This document shows positions 45,523-54,234 of a DNA stretch of 64,000 bases, piece by piece. The notes beneath the pieces were generated by a model. The model searched no databases, was not told the origin of the DNA, and worked only from the letters and a program-made list of their open reading frames with translations. The stretch comes from Marivita hallyeonensis (lineage in GTDB: Bacteria; Pseudomonadota; Alphaproteobacteria; Rhodobacterales; Rhodobacteraceae). Numbering within the stretch: the stretch's first letter is position 1; each line of letters begins with the position of its first letter. The stretch lies in the NCBI RefSeq assembly GCF_900129875.1, contig NZ_FQXC01000002.1:186001-250000 (forward strand), in the 5' to 3' direction. The position numbers and the translations under genes were made by a program.

Positions 45523-46527
45523 TTACGCGCTACTGGACGCCCGGACGACAAGCCGCACAGGGCTACGCGCCGTCGAGGGCGGCGCTACTCCGTCCTTGAT
45601 CCAGGCGACGATTTGTTTGGCGGTCGAGGCCGCGAAATCCGGGATATCGCAGCTTATGGTGGTCAGCGGAGGATAACTGTCCTGTCCGTCTTCGATGTCG
45701 TCGAAACCCACAACCCGGAGATCGGACCCAACTTTAATGCCCAGATCCGGGCAAGCGGAAAGCACCCCCAAAGCAACGAGATCGTTAAAGCATATTGCGC
45801 CGTCGACCTCTGGGAACTCGTCTTGCAGCCTTCTTGCCAAGGACTTGCCGAAGGCGCGTGTCGCCTGGCCCGTAAGGATCACAGGGTTCTGACCACGTTC
45901 GGCCAATACGGCCAGGTAGCCTTGCATCCTTTCGCGGGTCACGGGGCGGCCTTCAAGCCCGCCCAAGAACGCAATATTCTTGCAACCCTGTGCAATCAGG
46001 TGTTCTGCCGCGAGCCGCCCGCCATGCAGATAGTCAGGCGCGAGAAACGGATATGTTCCCTCGACACGTTCGAGCGAACGGAAAACCTGAAGTGTCGGCG
46101 TGTTCGCCGCGTCCAAGACCGCGAGCGTTGCAGCCTCGTCCCCGTAGCTAGGTGAAATGACAAACCCGGAAACCCCGTGTTCAACGAGCGACGAAATCAT
46201 CTGTGACTGCAGCTTTGGATCCTCGTCGGTATTTGCCAGCACCGTCGCAAAGCCGGCCTTTGCCAGTTCCATCTGAAAGAGCGCCGCAAACTCCGTGAAG
46301 AAGGGGTTGCGCAGGTCGTTGATCACAAGCCCGATCAGCCCGGAGCTGGCAGAACGCAGCGTCGCAGCCGAACGGTTGTAGACATAACCGATATCGACCA
46401 TTGCCTGCCGCACCGACTTGCGCGTCTCGTCCTTGACGGCGGAACTGCCCTGCAAGACCAGGCTCACCGTGGATTTCGAAACCCCGGCTTCCTTGGCCAC
46501 ATCAAGGATGGTTGGACGCTGCTTCAT
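45523..46527 (-). CDS. LacI family transcriptional regulator
   Basis: A 334-residue repressor. The N-terminal helix-turn-helix with hinge helix is PTILDVAKEAGVSKSTVSLVLQG (residues 5-27), followed by a periplasmic-binding-protein-like sugar sensor (IGLVINDLRNPFFTEF, GFDDIEDGQDSYPPLTTI). It is embedded in the sugar-uptake and oxidation operon and very likely regulates it. LacI proteins bind symmetric sites with a central CG, and two such sites lie at the operon promoter (58111-58122 and 58132-58145). Confidence 0.92.
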   Translation of the reverse strand: MKQRPTILDVAKEAGVSKSTVSLVLQGSSAVKDETRKSVRQAMVDIGYVYNRSAATLRSASSGLIGLVINDLRNPFFTEFAALFQMELAKAGFATVLANTDEDPKLQSQMISSLVEHGVSGFVISPSYGDEAATLAVLDAANTPTLQVFRSLERVEGTYPFLAPDYLHGGRLAAEHLIAQGCKNIAFLGGLEGRPVTRERMQGYLAVLAERGQNPVILTGQATRAFGKSLARRLQDEFPEVDGAICFNDLVALGVLSACPDLGIKVGSDLRVVGFDDIEDGQDSYPPLTTISCDIPDFAASTAKQIVAWIKDGVAPPSTARSPVRLVVRASSSA

Positions 46528-46547
46528 ATTGTTTCTCCAACTGACCG

Positions 46548-46555
46548 CGTTCCAA
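46548..46555 (-). promoter_or_regulatory. Possible LacI half-site before the lacI gene
   Basis: On the minus strand TTGGAACG is followed by CGGTCAG in the 33-base gap between the Dabb gene and the repressor gene. It equals one half of the operon operator TTGGAACGTTCCAA. A single half-site is weak evidence; it could be an autoregulatory site or chance. Confidence 0.25.
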
Positions 46556-46560
46556 TCAAC

Positions 46561-46869
46561 CTAGACATCGAGATCGAGAACCAAAATACCATCGATTCCG
46601 CCCACCGCGTTCGCCACAAGCTGACCACCAAGAGCTTTGTGCGCCTCGTTATCGGCATAGTTTTGCAGCGCGTCCCAGCTCTCAAAATCGATGACGAAAC
46701 CGTGCATGTAGCCGCGTTCGATCTGCTCGGGGCTCTCCGAGCGTCCACCGGTGAACCCACTTGCGTTCGGCAGGCTGTCAGCCAGCGCTGACAGGCCGCT
46801 ATAGATCCCATTGATGGTCTCTTCAGACGTCTCTGGTTTGAATTTGGTAAGAACGATGTGCCGGATCAT
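46561..46869 (-). CDS. Dabb (stress-responsive A/B barrel) domain protein
   Basis: A 102-residue single-domain protein. It starts MIRHIVLTKFKPETSEE, has MHGFVIDFESWDALQNYADNEAHKALG in the middle and ends GILVLDLDV; these are the standard Dabb landmarks. Dabb proteins form dimeric alpha/beta barrels, some of them enzymes (for example lyases or cyclases) and some binding proteins. Its start overlaps the GMC gene end by four bases, so a role in the same pathway is likely, though which one is unknown. Confidence 0.85.
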   Translation of the reverse strand: MIRHIVLTKFKPETSEETINGIYSGLSALADSLPNASGFTGGRSESPEQIERGYMHGFVIDFESWDALQNYADNEAHKALGGQLVANAVGGIDGILVLDLDV

Positions 46870-48458
46870 AGTGGCATTCCCTGATCTTGTTTGATCATGT
46901 CGGCGGCTTTCTCACCGATCATGATAGACGTAGCATTGGTGTTGGAAGAATTGACCGTTGGCATGACCGAGGCATCGGCCACACGGAGACCATCAAGCCC
47001 GTTGAAGCGAAGGCGCGGGTCGAGCACCGCCGCCTCATCATTGCCCATTCGGCAGGTGCCCGCACAATGGTGCGAGGTCTTGGAGTGGACGCAGATGAAA
47101 TCGAAGTAGTCTTCGTCCGTTTTTACTTCCGGTCCCGGCAACCGTTCAGCGAAAATAAAATTGCTGAGCGCGGACTGAGCGAGTATCTCCTGTACCAGTT
47201 TCAAGCCCCGGATCGACATTTCAAGGTCATAAGGATCAGACAGGTAGTTCGGGTCGATCAGCGGCATGTCCTTTGGATTGGCGCTTTGCAGCCGCACAGA
47301 GCCACGCGACCGAGGCCGCAGGTGACAGGCGTTGAGCGTGACACCTCCATTGGGCATTGCCTCGACGCCCGCCTCGATCCCCGTGCCAAGACCCAGATGC
47401 ATCTGGATATCGGGGGAACGGGCGTTCTCGTCCGCATACCAGAACCCGCCGGTCTCAAAGAGGCTGGAGGCGACAGGTCCCTTGCGGGTAAAGACATATT
47501 GCAACGCCGCCAGCGCGGACATGTGCAGCTTGGCATAACGGTCATAGGTGTGCGGTCCCGTGACCTCGCAAATGGAATAGAGATCAAGATGGTCTTGCAG
47601 GTTTTCCCCGACATTCGGCTGGTCATATACCACGTCGATGCCGAGGCTTCGCAGGTGATCCGCCGGACCGATCCCCGAGAGCTGCAGCAGACGCGGCGAC
47701 CCAATCGCACCCGATGACAAGATCACTTCCCGATCTGCAGTGATCTTGGTTCCGTCCGCCATCTCGACACCCTTGGCGCAACCGTGTTCGACCAGGATGC
47801 GCTTGACCTGCGCTTTCATACGGACGGTGAGGTTGGATCGGCCCTTCGCCTGACCCAGAAACGCCATCGCCGCCGATGACCGCCGCGCTTTCTTCTGGGT
47901 CAGCTGGTAATACCCTGCCCCGTCCTGCTTTTCTCCATTCACATCCGTGGTTTTTGGAATTCCGAGCTGGCCCGCGGCCTCAATGAAAGCATCGCAAATC
48001 GGCAAGGGCGCGGCGGGCATCGAAACCCCCAAAGGGCCGCCCTTGCAATGATAGCGGCCATCATATGTGTCGTTGTCTTCGGACTTCTTGAAATACGGCA
48101 GGACCTCTTCAAAGCTCCATCCGTCGCAGCCCATTTGACGCCACTCGTCATAGTCTTGCGCAGCACCCCGGGTGTAAATCTGCGCGTTTATGGCAGATCC
48201 GCCGCCGATGACTTTTGCTTGGGTGTAATTGAACACCTTGTGTTTCATCGCCTTTTGCGGCGTTGTGGACCACCCCCATGACCCTATGCCCTTGGTCATC
48301 TTCGCAAATCCCGCAGGCAGATGAAAAAACGGGTGGCGGTCGCTTCCGCCCGCTTCGAGCAGCAAGACCCGCGCGCTTGGATCTTCAGACAAACGCGCGG
48401 CGATGGCCGAACCCGCGGATCCGCCGCCAATAATGATGAAGTCGTATCCTTGGGGCAT
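46866..48458 (-). CDS. GMC family oxidoreductase, choline/alcohol dehydrogenase type
   Basis: A 530-residue FAD flavoprotein. The dinucleotide-binding motif is YDFIIIGGGSAGSAIAARLSEDPSARVLLLEAGG, followed by YTQAKVIGGGSAINAQIYTRG. The catalytic His lies in HHCAGTCRMG, and the C-terminal Asn-rich ATSIMIGEKAADMI block is present. It resembles choline dehydrogenase, AlkJ and polyethylene-glycol dehydrogenase enzymes, which oxidise primary alcohols to aldehydes. Its start and the preceding GMC gene share one base (overlap at 48458). Confidence 0.9.
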   Translation of the reverse strand: MPQGYDFIIIGGGSAGSAIAARLSEDPSARVLLLEAGGSDRHPFFHLPAGFAKMTKGIGSWGWSTTPQKAMKHKVFNYTQAKVIGGGSAINAQIYTRGAAQDYDEWRQMGCDGWSFEEVLPYFKKSEDNDTYDGRYHCKGGPLGVSMPAAPLPICDAFIEAAGQLGIPKTTDVNGEKQDGAGYYQLTQKKARRSSAAMAFLGQAKGRSNLTVRMKAQVKRILVEHGCAKGVEMADGTKITADREVILSSGAIGSPRLLQLSGIGPADHLRSLGIDVVYDQPNVGENLQDHLDLYSICEVTGPHTYDRYAKLHMSALAALQYVFTRKGPVASSLFETGGFWYADENARSPDIQMHLGLGTGIEAGVEAMPNGGVTLNACHLRPRSRGSVRLQSANPKDMPLIDPNYLSDPYDLEMSIRGLKLVQEILAQSALSNFIFAERLPGPEVKTDEDYFDFICVHSKTSHHCAGTCRMGNDEAAVLDPRLRFNGLDGLRVADASVMPTVNSSNTNATSIMIGEKAADMIKQDQGMPL

Positions 48459-49942
48459 TAAGCGACAAGCTCCGTCTCGGCGATGTGGCGCCCCGCACGG
48501 AGCGCGAGGGCAGCGATCGTCAGCGCCGGGTTGACGGCCGCCGACGTCGGCAGAACCGACGCATCGACAATAAAGAGGTTCGAGTGGTCATGGCTGCGAC
48601 AGTAGCTGTTGACGACGCTTGTGGTGGGCGCATGTCCCATCCGCGCGGTTCCGCATTGGTGGGAGGGCGTGCGGCGGTCAAACGGCTTGGAGACAACGAC
48701 CGGAAAACCAGCCTGCCGCAGCTTCGATTTGAGTGTTCTTACAAGCTGCTCATGCGCAGCCCAATTGGAGCGCTGCCAGTCCAGTTTGATCTTCCCGTTC
48801 CGAAGCGTCACCCGGCTTTCGGAATTCGGCAAGTCCTCGGACATGGCGTAGAAGTCAAAGCTGCGCGCCGCCACGAAATCGGCGAGCCAGCGCGGCAACC
48901 CGGAATTGGCGGCAAGGATCGGCCCCGTCACCTTGCCCAGCATCTGAACGTTGCCCAAAGCAGGACGGTCACCCGTTGGCAGGTAGAAGTCGTTCAGCAT
49001 CAATGTCTTCTGATAAACGCTGCGGTTCTTTCGGAAAGGATGCAAAGCCAGAACCGCCGAACAATTGTGGTTCATGAAATTCCGGCCGACCTGATCAGAC
49101 CGGTTTGCGAGACCGCTAGGATAGTTTTCGTTGGCCGATCGCAACAGCAGTGCAGCCGTTTGAACAGCCCCTGCCGCGACAACGACGATGGATGACGTCA
49201 AGGTCTCGCCCTGCCCCAGCCTTGCCCCAATGACACGGCCTGTGTCGTCGACTTCGAGCGCCTCAACGGTGCACCTTGTGCGTAAGGTGACGTTCCTGTG
49301 GCTCAGCGCCATTGCGAGCCCGCCCGTCTCGGCATCCATTTTCCCGCGCCCAGTGTTGGGGAACGCATCCCAGGTGGTCTGGCCGCCGGACAACCAAACG
49401 GTCAGATCCACGCCCAGCGGAATGGGAGACGGCCGGAGCCCCACTCGGGAAAGGCGGCTGCGTAAGATTTCGACATCGGGCTCATCTGGGACAGGCGGAT
49501 AAGGGTAAGACCCTGAATGATAAGGCTCGGTGGGATCCCCCGTGGCACTGCCCCTCACGTGATAGAGGTCTTCAGCCGCCTGGTAGTCGGCTTCAAGCTC
49601 ACCGTAGTCGATCGGCCAGCCGGGCGTCGTACCGCCGGGGTGTGCAACTGAACCAAAGTCGGCTTCCCGGTACCGGATCAGCGCAGCACCGTAGAATTTG
49701 GAATTGCCGCCAACATTGTAGTAGTTGCCGGGATTGAAAGGCCGGTCCGCCCCGTCCAGCCATTCTTCATCCGGGCGAAAGACCCCGTCGCGAAAGATCG
49801 CATCCGGATCCCGATCAATGGCGGAAGGTTGTAAATGCTCCCCGCGCTCCAGAATCAGGATCCGGCGGCCAGTTGGGGCCAAGGCGGCAGCAAGTGTGGC
49901 GCCCCCCATGCCAGACCCGATTATGATGACATCTGCGTCCAT
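48458..49942 (-). CDS. GMC family oxidoreductase, sugar dehydrogenase type
   Basis: A 494-residue FAD enzyme. The motif DVIIIGSGMGGATLAAAL is at the N-terminus and VGGNSKFYGAALIRY in the FAD loop. The catalytic HQCGTARMG precedes a C-terminal DASVLPTSAAVNPALTIAALALRAG with the active-site Asn. The sequence resembles gluconate 2-dehydrogenase, pyranose or glucoside 3-dehydrogenase-like members more than the choline type. No twin-arginine signal is visible, so it is probably cytoplasmic. It overlaps the ABC ATPase gene by one base and the second GMC gene by one base. Confidence 0.85.
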   Translation of the reverse strand: MDADVIIIGSGMGGATLAAALAPTGRRILILERGEHLQPSAIDRDPDAIFRDGVFRPDEEWLDGADRPFNPGNYYNVGGNSKFYGAALIRYREADFGSVAHPGGTTPGWPIDYGELEADYQAAEDLYHVRGSATGDPTEPYHSGSYPYPPVPDEPDVEILRSRLSRVGLRPSPIPLGVDLTVWLSGGQTTWDAFPNTGRGKMDAETGGLAMALSHRNVTLRTRCTVEALEVDDTGRVIGARLGQGETLTSSIVVVAAGAVQTAALLLRSANENYPSGLANRSDQVGRNFMNHNCSAVLALHPFRKNRSVYQKTLMLNDFYLPTGDRPALGNVQMLGKVTGPILAANSGLPRWLADFVAARSFDFYAMSEDLPNSESRVTLRNGKIKLDWQRSNWAAHEQLVRTLKSKLRQAGFPVVVSKPFDRRTPSHQCGTARMGHAPTTSVVNSYCRSHDHSNLFIVDASVLPTSAAVNPALTIAALALRAGRHIAETELVA

Positions 49943-51054
49943 CAGGGAGCGATACGCATTTCGGTTTCAGGATCGAATGCGACAGCCTTCTCCATGTTCA
50001 CGCTAAACTTGAAATCTGCTCCGGGACGAACGTCAGCGTCCGAGCGCATACGCGCAATCACGTCTTTGCCACCGAGCGTCATCGTGACGAAGGTGTCGGA
50101 ACCTGCGGGCTCTGTCACCGTGATCCGGTTTGTCATCGGCGCAATGTTGGAGGATTTACGGTCCGCCGCGTCTTCATCCGTGATCGTCTCTGGCCGGATA
50201 CCCAGCATGATGCCGCGCCCGTCCCACGCTGCCAGATTATCCTGGCTGAAGGGCAGCTCTGCCGGTGTCCCGTCATGAAGTTCGACAACCGCAAAGGGCC
50301 TGCCATCCTTTAGCGCGACTTTTGCGGGCATCACGTTCATCGCAGGCGATCCCATGAACGTCGCCACAAAGATGTTCGCCGGGCTATCGTAGATTTCCTG
50401 AGGCGTTCCCAGCTGTTGAACATACCCACCATACATCACCGCGATCCGCGTGGAGAGCGTCATGGCTTCGATCTGGTCATGGGTGACATAGACGATTGTT
50501 GTGCCCAACTTCTGGTGCAGCTTTTTGATCTCCGTGCGCATGTCGACGCGCAGCTTGGCATCCAGATTGGAGAGCGGTTCGTCGAACAGAAATACATCCG
50601 GGTCGCGCACCAGCGCACGACCCATCGCCACCCGCTGACGTTGACCACCTGACAGCGCCCCGGGCTTGCGGTCGAGCAACTGCTCAATCTGCAGCAACTC
50701 GGCCACTTCTTTCATCGCCTTCTCGCGCTCTGGCTTGGGAATGCCGTGCATCTCAAGCCCAAAGGTGATGTTCTGGCCCACCGTCATGTTGGGATAAAGA
50801 GCGTAGCTCTGAAACACCATCGCGATATTGCGCTTGGACGGGTGGACCCCGTTCATCACCTGATCCTTGATCCGGATTTCACCGCTGCTGATCTCTTCGA
50901 GCCCGGCGATCATGTTCAGCAGTGTGGACTTGCCGCAACCGGATGGGCCGACAAGAACAAGAAACTCGCCTTCTTCAATGGAGATATGGACCTGATGAAG
51001 AACCTCAACCGCGCCGTAGGACTTGGTGGTGTTGTCGATGTCGAGAAAGCCCAT
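49942..51054 (-). CDS. carbohydrate ABC transporter ATP-binding protein (UgpC/MsmX/MalK type)
   Basis: A 370-residue ATPase of the CUT1 sugar-import family. Walker A is GPSGCGKS (36-43), the signature is LSGGQRQRVAMGRALVRDP, and Walker B is FLFDEPLSNLDAKLR. The TOBE/OB regulatory domain at the C-terminus carries ETITDEDAADRKSSN. It energises the two permeases just upstream, with four bases between its start and the MalG-like gene. Confidence 0.94.
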   Translation of the reverse strand: MGFLDIDNTTKSYGAVEVLHQVHISIEEGEFLVLVGPSGCGKSTLLNMIAGLEEISSGEIRIKDQVMNGVHPSKRNIAMVFQSYALYPNMTVGQNITFGLEMHGIPKPEREKAMKEVAELLQIEQLLDRKPGALSGGQRQRVAMGRALVRDPDVFLFDEPLSNLDAKLRVDMRTEIKKLHQKLGTTIVYVTHDQIEAMTLSTRIAVMYGGYVQQLGTPQEIYDSPANIFVATFMGSPAMNVMPAKVALKDGRPFAVVELHDGTPAELPFSQDNLAAWDGRGIMLGIRPETITDEDAADRKSSNIAPMTNRITVTEPAGSDTFVTMTLGGKDVIARMRSDADVRPGADFKFSVNMEKAVAFDPETEMRIAP

Positions 51055-51058
51055 GTGA

Positions 51059-51943
51059 TTATCCTTTCACGGAGCCCGCCATCAGGCCGCGCACGAAGTA
51101 GCGGCCGGCGACGATGTAGACGAGCAGGGTTGGAAGGGCAGCGAGGATCGCGCCAGCAAAGTGAACATTGTATTCTTTCACGCCGGTCGATGACTGTACG
51201 AGGTTGTTGAGCGCAACCGTCATTGGCTGACTATCCGCCCCTGCAAAGGAGGCACCGAACAGGAAGTCGTTCCAGATGTTCGTGAATTGCCAGATGATCG
51301 AGACCACAGCGATGGGACCTGAGGACGGCAGAAGGATGCGCCAGAAGATCTGGAAGAACCCCGCGCCGTCGATCTGGGCTGCGCGAATGAGTTCGGTCGG
51401 GAAAACGGCGTAGTAGTTGCGGAAATAGAGCGTGGTGAACCCGATCCCGTAGACCACATGCACCAGCACCAGCCCCCAGGTGGTCCCGGCCATGCCCATC
51501 AGGCCCAGCATCCGTGCCATCGGAATCAGCACGATTTGGAACGGAATGAAGCAGGCAAAGAGCATCAGGCCGAACAGGATCGTATCGCCCCGGAAGCGCC
51601 ATTTCGTCAGCACATACCCGTTGAGGGCGCCCAAAACGGTTGAGACGATCACAGCCGGCACCACCATCTTGATGGAGTTCCAGAAGTACGGCTTCAGACC
51701 TGTTGGATCGACGCCGATCTGGGCAGAGGACCAAGCCTTGGCCCAGGGTTCCAGCGTGAAGACCTGCGGCAGGTTCATCATGCCACCGCCGGTGATCTCG
51801 TCGAGCGGTTTAACCGAGTTCACCACCATCACGTAAAGTGGCAGCATGTAGAACAGAGCAAAGAGCAGCAGAACGAGATAGATCAGCGTCCGAGTCACAC
51901 GGCCTGTGCGGATCGCGGAATCTTGAGTGGCGAGGGACATCAC
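51059..51943 (-). CDS. carbohydrate ABC transporter permease (MalG-type)
   Basis: A 294-residue CUT1 permease with six predicted helices. The EAA loop, ELIRAAQIDGAGFFQIFWRILLPSSGPI, contacts the ATPase; its alanine-glycine core is intact. Its start overlaps the end of the MalF-type gene by four bases (ATGA). Confidence 0.93.
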   Translation of the reverse strand: MMSLATQDSAIRTGRVTRTLIYLVLLLFALFYMLPLYVMVVNSVKPLDEITGGGMMNLPQVFTLEPWAKAWSSAQIGVDPTGLKPYFWNSIKMVVPAVIVSTVLGALNGYVLTKWRFRGDTILFGLMLFACFIPFQIVLIPMARMLGLMGMAGTTWGLVLVHVVYGIGFTTLYFRNYYAVFPTELIRAAQIDGAGFFQIFWRILLPSSGPIAVVSIIWQFTNIWNDFLFGASFAGADSQPMTVALNNLVQSSTGVKEYNVHFAGAILAALPTLLVYIVAGRYFVRGLMAGSVKG

Positions 51944-52833
51944 TTCTTCTCCCGCAATTCAGCGTAAAGATAGGGGATCATGATCGCCGCGACGGTCATC
52001 AACATGATCGTGGCAGAGGCGGCACCAATGCCCATCTGGTTGCGACTGAACGTGTAGGAATACATGAACGTCGCGGGCAACTCGGTCGCTCGGCCAGGGC
52101 CGCCACCTGTCAGGGCAATCACAAGGTCAAACGTCTTGATTGCAAGGTGGCTGAGGATCACGAACGCCGACAGGAATGCGGGTCTCAACTGCGGAATGAT
52201 AATCCGGCGATAGAGGTTCCAGTTCGACGCGCCGTCCATCTGTGCGGCCTTCAATATCTCGTTGTCGATCCCGCGGAGACCAGCGAGGAACATCGCCATG
52301 ACAAAGCCGGACGTCTGCCAGACCGCTGCAAGAACAACGGTGTAGATCGCGAAGTCGCGGTTCTTGATCCAGTCGAATTCAAAGCTTTCCCAACCCCAGG
52401 TCTGCAGGACGTTTTCAAGCCCGATCCCGGGATCAAGAAACCATTTCCATGCAGTCCCGGTCACGATGAACGACAGCGCCATCGGATACAGGTAGACGGT
52501 GCGGATCACGCCCTCTGCCCGGATTTTCTGATCAAGAAAGATCGCAAGGCCGAGCCCAAGGATGGTGCAGATGGAAATGTAGAGCGCGGCAAAGATACCC
52601 ATGTTCGAAAGGGAAATTTTCCAATGGCTCAGGCGCCAGAGCTTGGAATAGTTTTCCCAGCCGACCCAACCATAAGAGGGCAACAATCGGCTGTCCGTGA
52701 ATGACAGATAGACCGAGAAGATGATGAACCCGTAGACAAAGACGAGAACCATGGCCAGCGACGGTGAAAGCACGAGTTTCGGCAACCAGGATTGAAGTCG
52801 CGTTTTGAAATCCACGTCGGCAGAATGTGCCAT
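51940..52833 (-). CDS. carbohydrate ABC transporter permease (MalF-type)
   Basis: A 297-residue CUT1 permease with about six helices. The EAA motif is ILKAAQMDGASNWNLYRRIIIPQLRPAF. The N-terminal cytoplasmic lead is followed by LVLSPSLAMVLVFVYGFIIF. Like many glucose-type importers it is short (no MalF-style periplasmic insert). It lies 95 bases downstream of the binding-protein gene, a gap that carries a stable hairpin. Confidence 0.93.
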   Translation of the reverse strand: MAHSADVDFKTRLQSWLPKLVLSPSLAMVLVFVYGFIIFSVYLSFTDSRLLPSYGWVGWENYSKLWRLSHWKISLSNMGIFAALYISICTILGLGLAIFLDQKIRAEGVIRTVYLYPMALSFIVTGTAWKWFLDPGIGLENVLQTWGWESFEFDWIKNRDFAIYTVVLAAVWQTSGFVMAMFLAGLRGIDNEILKAAQMDGASNWNLYRRIIIPQLRPAFLSAFVILSHLAIKTFDLVIALTGGGPGRATELPATFMYSYTFSRNQMGIGAASATIMLMTVAAIMIPYLYAELREKK

Positions 52834-52876
52834 AACGCGCCCCCTCTTTAGGCTGGACGATCTAAAAGCTTTGGGT

Positions 52877-52909
52877 GTGGTAGGGCGGCACCAATCGCCG
52901 CCCCACCAC
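52877..52909 (-). other. Intercistronic hairpin after the binding-protein gene
   Basis: GTGGTAGGGCGGC (52877-52889) pairs with GCCGCCCCACCAC (52897-52909) with one mismatch and a seven-base loop. It lies between the binding-protein stop and the first permease. Such hairpins often protect the upstream mRNA so that binding protein exceeds permease. Confidence 0.65.
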
Positions 52910-52928
52910 GGGGAGGATCGTCTCGGAG

Positions 52929-54182
52929 TTACTGGGCGATTTCGACAGCAGTCACGAGTTCGTCGAGTGCGGTTTCACTATCGAACTCTCCGTTGAAGTG
53001 CGCAGTGATCACGTCATACATGGCGTTCTTGACGGCAGCCGGATTGGCGTGGCCGTGGGCCATGGAACCGAAGAGGTTGCCGCTTTCAGCTGCTGCTGCG
53101 AGGTCGGCCATGCCCTGCTTGCCGCAAGCGTCAAAGTCAGCATCGGACACGTCCGTCCGCGCTGGAACAGACCCTTTGACCACGTTGAATGCGGACTGGA
53201 ATGAGGGCGACAGGATGGCTGAGGCAAGTGCCGCCTGTTCAGCCGACACCGCACCACCCTGATCGAACATCATGAATTGGTCGGCGTTGAACGTGACTTG
53301 GTCCTGCGTGCCCGGGAAGCGGAAGCAGAGGAAATCCTCGCCCGGGACTTTGCCCGCATTCAGGAACTCACCCTTGGCCCAGTCGCCCATCATCTGGAAA
53401 CCGGCTTCACCGTTGATCACCATCGCTGTTGCGAGGTTCCAGTCACGGCCCGAGAAGTTCTCGTCCAAATTGGCGCGGATCACAGCCATCCGGTCGAAAG
53501 CGACTTTCATCTCATCCGAGGCAAGTGCTTCCGGGTCGAGATCGATGAAGGCGGCTTTGTAGCCATCGGGGCCGAGTGCAGACATGGCGACTGCGTCAAA
53601 CACGGTGGCATCCTGCCAGGGCTGACCCCCATGGGCGATCGGAATCACGCCAGCGGCAGCCAGCGTTTCCAGTGCCGCGGCAAAGTCTTCCCAGGTCTCA
53701 GGAACGGAAATCCCATTGGCGTCCAGAACGGCCTTGTTGGCCCAGACCCAGTTGGTGGAGTGCACATTCACCGGAGCGGAGACCCATGCACCATCAACTT
53801 TGGCGAATTGCTGCAATGCTGCTGGCACCACGTTGTCCCACCCTTCGGCGGCGGCAACTTCGTTGAGGTTGGCAAGTGCGCCTTCGTTGGCCCAGTCGAG
53901 GATGTCAAAGCCAAGACCCTGAACTGCGGTCGGCGCGTTTCCGGCTGTGACGCGGGCGCGCAGCACGGTCATTGCTTGTTCACCCCCACCACCAGCGACA
54001 GGCATATCGGTCCAGGCAATGCCTTGGCTTTCCAGATCACCTTTAAGCACGTTGAGCGCGGCGGCTTCGCCACCAGACGTCCACCAATGCAGGACTTCAA
54101 CGCCATGCCCGTCTGCTTTTGCTGCACCTGCAGCTGCAGTTAAGGCCAGCGCGATTGCTGTTGTCTTCATGTAAGAACGCAT
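52929..54182 (-). CDS. carbohydrate ABC transporter substrate-binding protein, glucose/GtsA type
   Basis: A 417-residue periplasmic binding protein. A signal peptide ([18 protein letters not shown]) ends near residue 24. The mature start [24 protein letters not shown] and [18 protein letters not shown] strongly resemble GtsA-type glucose binding proteins of Pseudomonas and Thermus. The ligand is therefore probably a hexose, a glucoside or a close relative. ATG 54182 has GGAGG seven bases upstream. ALDH ends 41 bases upstream across a hairpin. Confidence 0.9.
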   Translation of the reverse strand: MRSYMKTTAIALALTAAAGAAKADGHGVEVLHWWTSGGEAAALNVLKGDLESQGIAWTDMPVAGGGGEQAMTVLRARVTAGNAPTAVQGLGFDILDWANEGALANLNEVAAAEGWDNVVPAALQQFAKVDGAWVSAPVNVHSTNWVWANKAVLDANGISVPETWEDFAAALETLAAAGVIPIAHGGQPWQDATVFDAVAMSALGPDGYKAAFIDLDPEALASDEMKVAFDRMAVIRANLDENFSGRDWNLATAMVINGEAGFQMMGDWAKGEFLNAGKVPGEDFLCFRFPGTQDQVTFNADQFMMFDQGGAVSAEQAALASAILSPSFQSAFNVVKGSVPARTDVSDADFDACGKQGMADLAAAAESGNLFGSMAHGHANPAAVKNAMYDVITAHFNGEFDSETALDELVTAVEIAQ

Positions 54183-54211
54183 TTGGATACCTCCCATTTC
54201 GCGTATCATTT

Positions 54212-54234
54212 CAAGCGCATTGATTACGCGCTTG
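54212..54234 (-). other. Hairpin enclosing the aldehyde dehydrogenase stop codon
   Basis: CAAGCGC (54212-54218) pairs with GCGCTTG (54228-54234) around a nine-base loop that contains the TAA stop of the aldehyde dehydrogenase gene. It lies 30 bases upstream of the binding-protein start and may cause processing or differential stability here. Confidence 0.5.
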
